NCBI GenBank assembly: GCA_963796565.1
Contig: CAWCMA010000010.1
Coordinates: forward strand, 62,001 to 126,000
From: JAKAVN01 sp963796565
Lineage (GTDB): Bacteria > Desulfobacterota > Binatia > Binatales > Binataceae
DNA: 64,000 bases
Direction: 5' to 3'
Below, in pieces: positions 61,734-64,000 of this stretch. Position 1 is the first letter of the stretch; every line of letters begins with the position of its first letter. Both the position numbers and the translations under genes were made by a program. Below the pieces are notes generated by a model. It searched no databases. It worked only from the letters and a program-made list of their open reading frames with translations, and had not been told where the DNA came from.

Positions 61734-62738
61734 GTGGCGATCAGGATCGGGATCAACGGTTTCGGCCGAATCGGCCGGATGGCTTTTCGGGCGATGCTGG
61801 ACAAGAAAGGGGTCGAAGTCGTTGCCGTCAACGATATCACCGACGCCAAGACCCTCGCTCATCTGCTCAAGCATGACTCGGTGCATGGCTCGCTCAAGCA
61901 TCAGGTCAAGGCCGAGGGCAATCAGATCATGCTCGACGGCCATGCCCTGCGCGTGCTCGCGGAACGCGATCCGGCCAAGCTGCCGTGGAAGGAACTCAAG
62001 GTCGACGTCGTGATCGAATCGACCGGACTGTTCACCGCGCGCGACAAGGCGGCGCTGCATCTGAGCGCGGGCGCGCGCAAGGTCGTGATCAGCGCGCCGG
62101 CCGACGGCGTCGACGTGACGCTGTGCATGGGCGTCAACCAGGAAGCTTACGACCCGGCCAAACACGACATCATCTCCAACGCTTCGTGTACGACCAACTG
62201 CCTCGCGCCGATCGCCAAGGTGCTGCACGAAAACTTCGGCATCGTGCACGGCCTGATGACCACGGTGCACTCGTACACCTCCGACCAGATGCTCCATGAC
62301 GGGCCGCACAAGGATTTGCGCCGGGCGCGCGCGGCGGCGCTCTCGATGGTGCCGACGTCGACGGGTGCGGCCAAGGCGATCGGGTTGGTGCTGCCGATGC
62401 TCAAGGGCAAGCTCGACGGCATCGCGATCCGCGTGCCGACGCCCAACGTCTCGGTGGTCGACCTCACCGCCGTGGTCGAGCGCGACGCGGACGAGAGCAC
62501 GGTCAACGCGGCGATGAAAAAGGCGGCCGAGGGCGAACTGCGCGGCATCCTCGCCTACAGCGACGAGCCGCTGGTCTCGGTCGACTTCAACGGCAACCCG
62601 AACTCTTCGATCTTCGACGCGCCGCTCACCAAGGTGATGGGCAAGAGCCTGGTCAAGATTTTTTCGTGGTACGATAACGAGTGGGGCTATTCCAACCGGC
62701 TGGCCGACGTGACCGCCTTCGTCGCCAGCAAGATCTGA
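61734..62738 (+). CDS. gap: Glyceraldehyde-3-phosphate dehydrogenase, type I
   Basis: Glycolytic enzyme oxidising glyceraldehyde 3-phosphate with phosphate and NAD. The cofactor site is IRIGINGFGRIGRMAFRAML, and the catalytic cysteine is in DIISNASCTTNCLAPIAKVL. HSYTSDQMLHDGPHKDLRRA, GAAKAIGLVLPMLKGKLDGI and the C-terminal WYDNEWGYSNRLADV are conserved. It starts at a GTG (61734) with GGAGG eight bases upstream and has 334 residues. Position 33 region reads VNDITD, as in NAD-specific enzymes. It is followed 18 bases later by pgk. Confidence 0.97.
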   Translation: MAIRIGINGFGRIGRMAFRAMLDKKGVEVVAVNDITDAKTLAHLLKHDSVHGSLKHQVKAEGNQIMLDGHALRVLAERDPAKLPWKELKVDVVIESTGLFTARDKAALHLSAGARKVVISAPADGVDVTLCMGVNQEAYDPAKHDIISNASCTTNCLAPIAKVLHENFGIVHGLMTTVHSYTSDQMLHDGPHKDLRRARAAALSMVPTSTGAAKAIGLVLPMLKGKLDGIAIRVPTPNVSVVDLTAVVERDADESTVNAAMKKAAEGELRGILAYSDEPLVSVDFNGNPNSSIFDAPLTKVMGKSLVKIFSWYDNEWGYSNRLADVTAFVASKI

Positions 62739-62756
62739 GCGGGGGCAGGCGCCGCG

Positions 62757-63935
62757 ATGCCCACGCTCGAGGTCACGCAGCTCCAGCTTGACGGCCGCAA
62801 GGCGCTGGTGCGATGCGATTTCAACGTGCCGCTGCACGAGGGGCGCATCGCCGACCCCGCGCGCATCGACGCGAGCCTCGACACCATCCGCTACATCCTC
62901 GAACAGGGCGGCGCGGCGGTGCTCTGCTCGCACCTGGGACGGCCCAAGGAACGCACGCCGGGGCTTAGCTTGAAGCCGGTGGCGGAGCACCTGAGCGTGG
63001 CGCTCGGTCAGAAGGTCGCGCTTGCGCCCGACTGCATCGGCGAGGTCACGCTGGGACTGGTCGCGGGACTGAAGCCGGGCGGGGCGTTGCTGCTCGAGAA
63101 CCTGCGCTTCCATCCCGAGGAGGAGGCCAACGATCGCGATTTTTCCCACGAGCTGGCGCGCGGCAAAGATCTCTACGTGAACGACGCTTTCGGCTCGGCG
63201 CATCGCGCGCACGCCTCGACCGTCGGAGTGACACGCTTCCTCGCCGAGCGCGCCGCGGGCTTTCTGATGATGCGCGAGCTCAAGGCGCTGAGCGCGCTGA
63301 CTCACGACCCGGCGCGGCCGTACATCGCGATTCTTGGTGGCGCCAAGGTCTCCGACAAGATCGGAGTCATCCGCAACCTGATGGCCAAGGTCGACGCGAT
63401 TTTGATCGGCGGTGCGATGGCGTACACGTTTCTGCGCGCGCGCGGGGTCGAGGTCGGCCGCTCGCGGGTCGAGGAAGACAAGCTACAGCTCGCGGGCGAG
63501 CTGATGGTGGAGGCCGCGCGCCGCGGCGTGGCCCTGATGCTGCCGGTCGACCACGTGGTCGCGGCTTCGCCCGAGGCCGGCACGGCCGAGACGGTGGAGA
63601 GAATCGCGTCCGACCGGATGGGCCTCGATATCGGACCGCGCACGGCCGAGCAGTATATCGCGAGGCTCCAGGGCGCGAAGACCGTGGTATGGAACGGGCC
63701 GCTGGGATATTTTGAGCTGGAAGCATTTGCGCGAGGCACGCTCAAGGTGGGCGAGGCGCTGGCCAATCTGGAAGGCGTCTTCAGCGTGATCGGCGGCGGC
63801 GATACCGCCGCGGCGCTCGCCAATCAGCCGTGGTCCTCGCGCTTCAGCCACATCTCGACCGGCGGCGGCGCGACGCTGGAGTACCTCGAGGGCATCGAGT
63901 TGCCGGGGGTCAAGGCGCTCGAGAGTCAGGGCTAA
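62757..63935 (+). CDS. pgk: Phosphoglycerate kinase
   Basis: ATP-forming glycolytic step. KALVRCDFNVPLHEGRIADP carries the substrate-binding Asp/Asn, AVLCSHLGRPKERTPGLSLK the HLGRP motif, and NLRFHPEEEANDRDFSHELA, ILGGAKVSDKIGVIRNLMAK and the nucleotide-binding SVIGGGDTAAALANQ follow. The last block FSHISTGGGATLEYLEGIEL is complete. At 392 residues it is full length. It is co-transcribed with gap. The last 65 bases of the window hold GGCGGAGAG, probably the ribosome-binding site of a next gene (often tpiA) that lies outside. Confidence 0.97.
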   Translation: MPTLEVTQLQLDGRKALVRCDFNVPLHEGRIADPARIDASLDTIRYILEQGGAAVLCSHLGRPKERTPGLSLKPVAEHLSVALGQKVALAPDCIGEVTLGLVAGLKPGGALLLENLRFHPEEEANDRDFSHELARGKDLYVNDAFGSAHRAHASTVGVTRFLAERAAGFLMMRELKALSALTHDPARPYIAILGGAKVSDKIGVIRNLMAKVDAILIGGAMAYTFLRARGVEVGRSRVEEDKLQLAGELMVEAARRGVALMLPVDHVVAASPEAGTAETVERIASDRMGLDIGPRTAEQYIARLQGAKTVVWNGPLGYFELEAFARGTLKVGEALANLEGVFSVIGGGDTAAALANQPWSSRFSHISTGGGATLEYLEGIELPGVKALESQG

Positions 63936-64000
63936 CCGCGGCGGCCGCGCCGCTGCGAAATCGAAACCGACAAAATCGTCTAACTGGCGGAGAGAGCGCG

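Noticed and set aside
61680..63305. 541-codon open frame on the minus strand
   Set aside because: Antisense to gap and pgk, which are unmistakable; composition is that of a shadow frame.

Overview
The window is about 64 kb of high-GC DNA from a Gram-negative (two-membrane) bacterium. The outer-membrane gene set (tolQRAB-pal-cpoB, a LolC/E-type permease, rseP) supports this. The gene order resembles deltaproteobacterial lineages in the broad sense (Desulfobacterota, Myxococcota, Binatota-like): ilvN-ilvC-psd-pssA-leuA-leuB-usg-truA and rpsB-tsf-pyrH-frr-uppS-cdsA-rseP. The lineage is an inference from gene order and base composition. No rRNA gene was seen and no tRNA gene was recognised. Most of the window is chromosomal core; accessory genes sit at about 5.3-6.4 kb and 52.3-55.1 kb.

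Layout. 1-5.2 kb (minus): the first 463 codons of gyrB, a dsbD-type thiol reductase and a RibB protein with a degenerate GTP cyclohydrolase II domain (RibBX type). 5.3-6.4 kb: a HEPN-like orphan gene and a gene remnant. 6.4-12.5 kb (plus): MFS exporter, selA, dodecin, a zinc-ribbon/TonB-like/BON protein, an SCP2 protein and a small unknown protein. 12.6-17.5 kb (minus): Lol-type permease, two tandem class III CoA-transferases and a type II pantothenate kinase. 17.6 kb (plus): rarA. 19.0-19.3 kb: a nested inverted-repeat element. 19.4-28.3 kb (minus): HU, truA, usg-like, leuB, leuA, pssA, psd, ilvC, ilvN. 28.4-38.3 kb (minus): DUF465, tsaB, rseP, cdsA, uppS, frr, pyrH, tsf, rpsB, rho, rluD. 38.3-40.5 kb: leuD and leuC behind their own promoter. 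40.7-44.1 kb (plus): GMC oxidoreductase, unknown protein and alpha/beta hydrolase. 44.1-49.0 kb (minus): dinB, hemY-type oxidase, hemH, hemE. 49.4-52.2 kb (plus): enoyl-CoA hydratase, exported methyltransferase-like protein and LLM flavin oxidoreductase, ending in a strong terminator. 52.4-54.5 kb: AbiU2-like HEPN gene and a frameshifted Apea-type HEPN gene. 54.6-61.4 kb (minus): DoxX, ribF, cpoB, pal, tolB, tolA, tolR, tolQ. 61.7-63.9 kb (plus): gap and pgk.

The genes form several working units. These are leucine and valine/isoleucine synthesis (leuABCD, ilvCN), phosphatidylethanolamine synthesis (cdsA, pssA, psd), translation and ribosome recycling (rpsB, tsf, frr), late heme synthesis (hemE, hemH, hemY) and the Tol-Pal envelope machine.

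The most striking regulatory find is a complete, readable transcription attenuator in front of leuA. It has a sigma70-like promoter whose predicted start falls on the ATG itself and a 30-codon leader peptide with ten leucines. It also has mutually exclusive 1:2, 2:3 and 3:4 pairings and a 15-bp intrinsic terminator. Other points of note are a truA without a canonical start codon, an aspartate-semialdehyde-dehydrogenase homologue lacking the catalytic cysteine, collagen-like repeats in CpoB, and a three-gene GMC/unknown/hydrolase module with an iron-sulfur-like cysteine motif and an apparent cysteine nucleophile. No wholly new system could be established from sequence reading alone.
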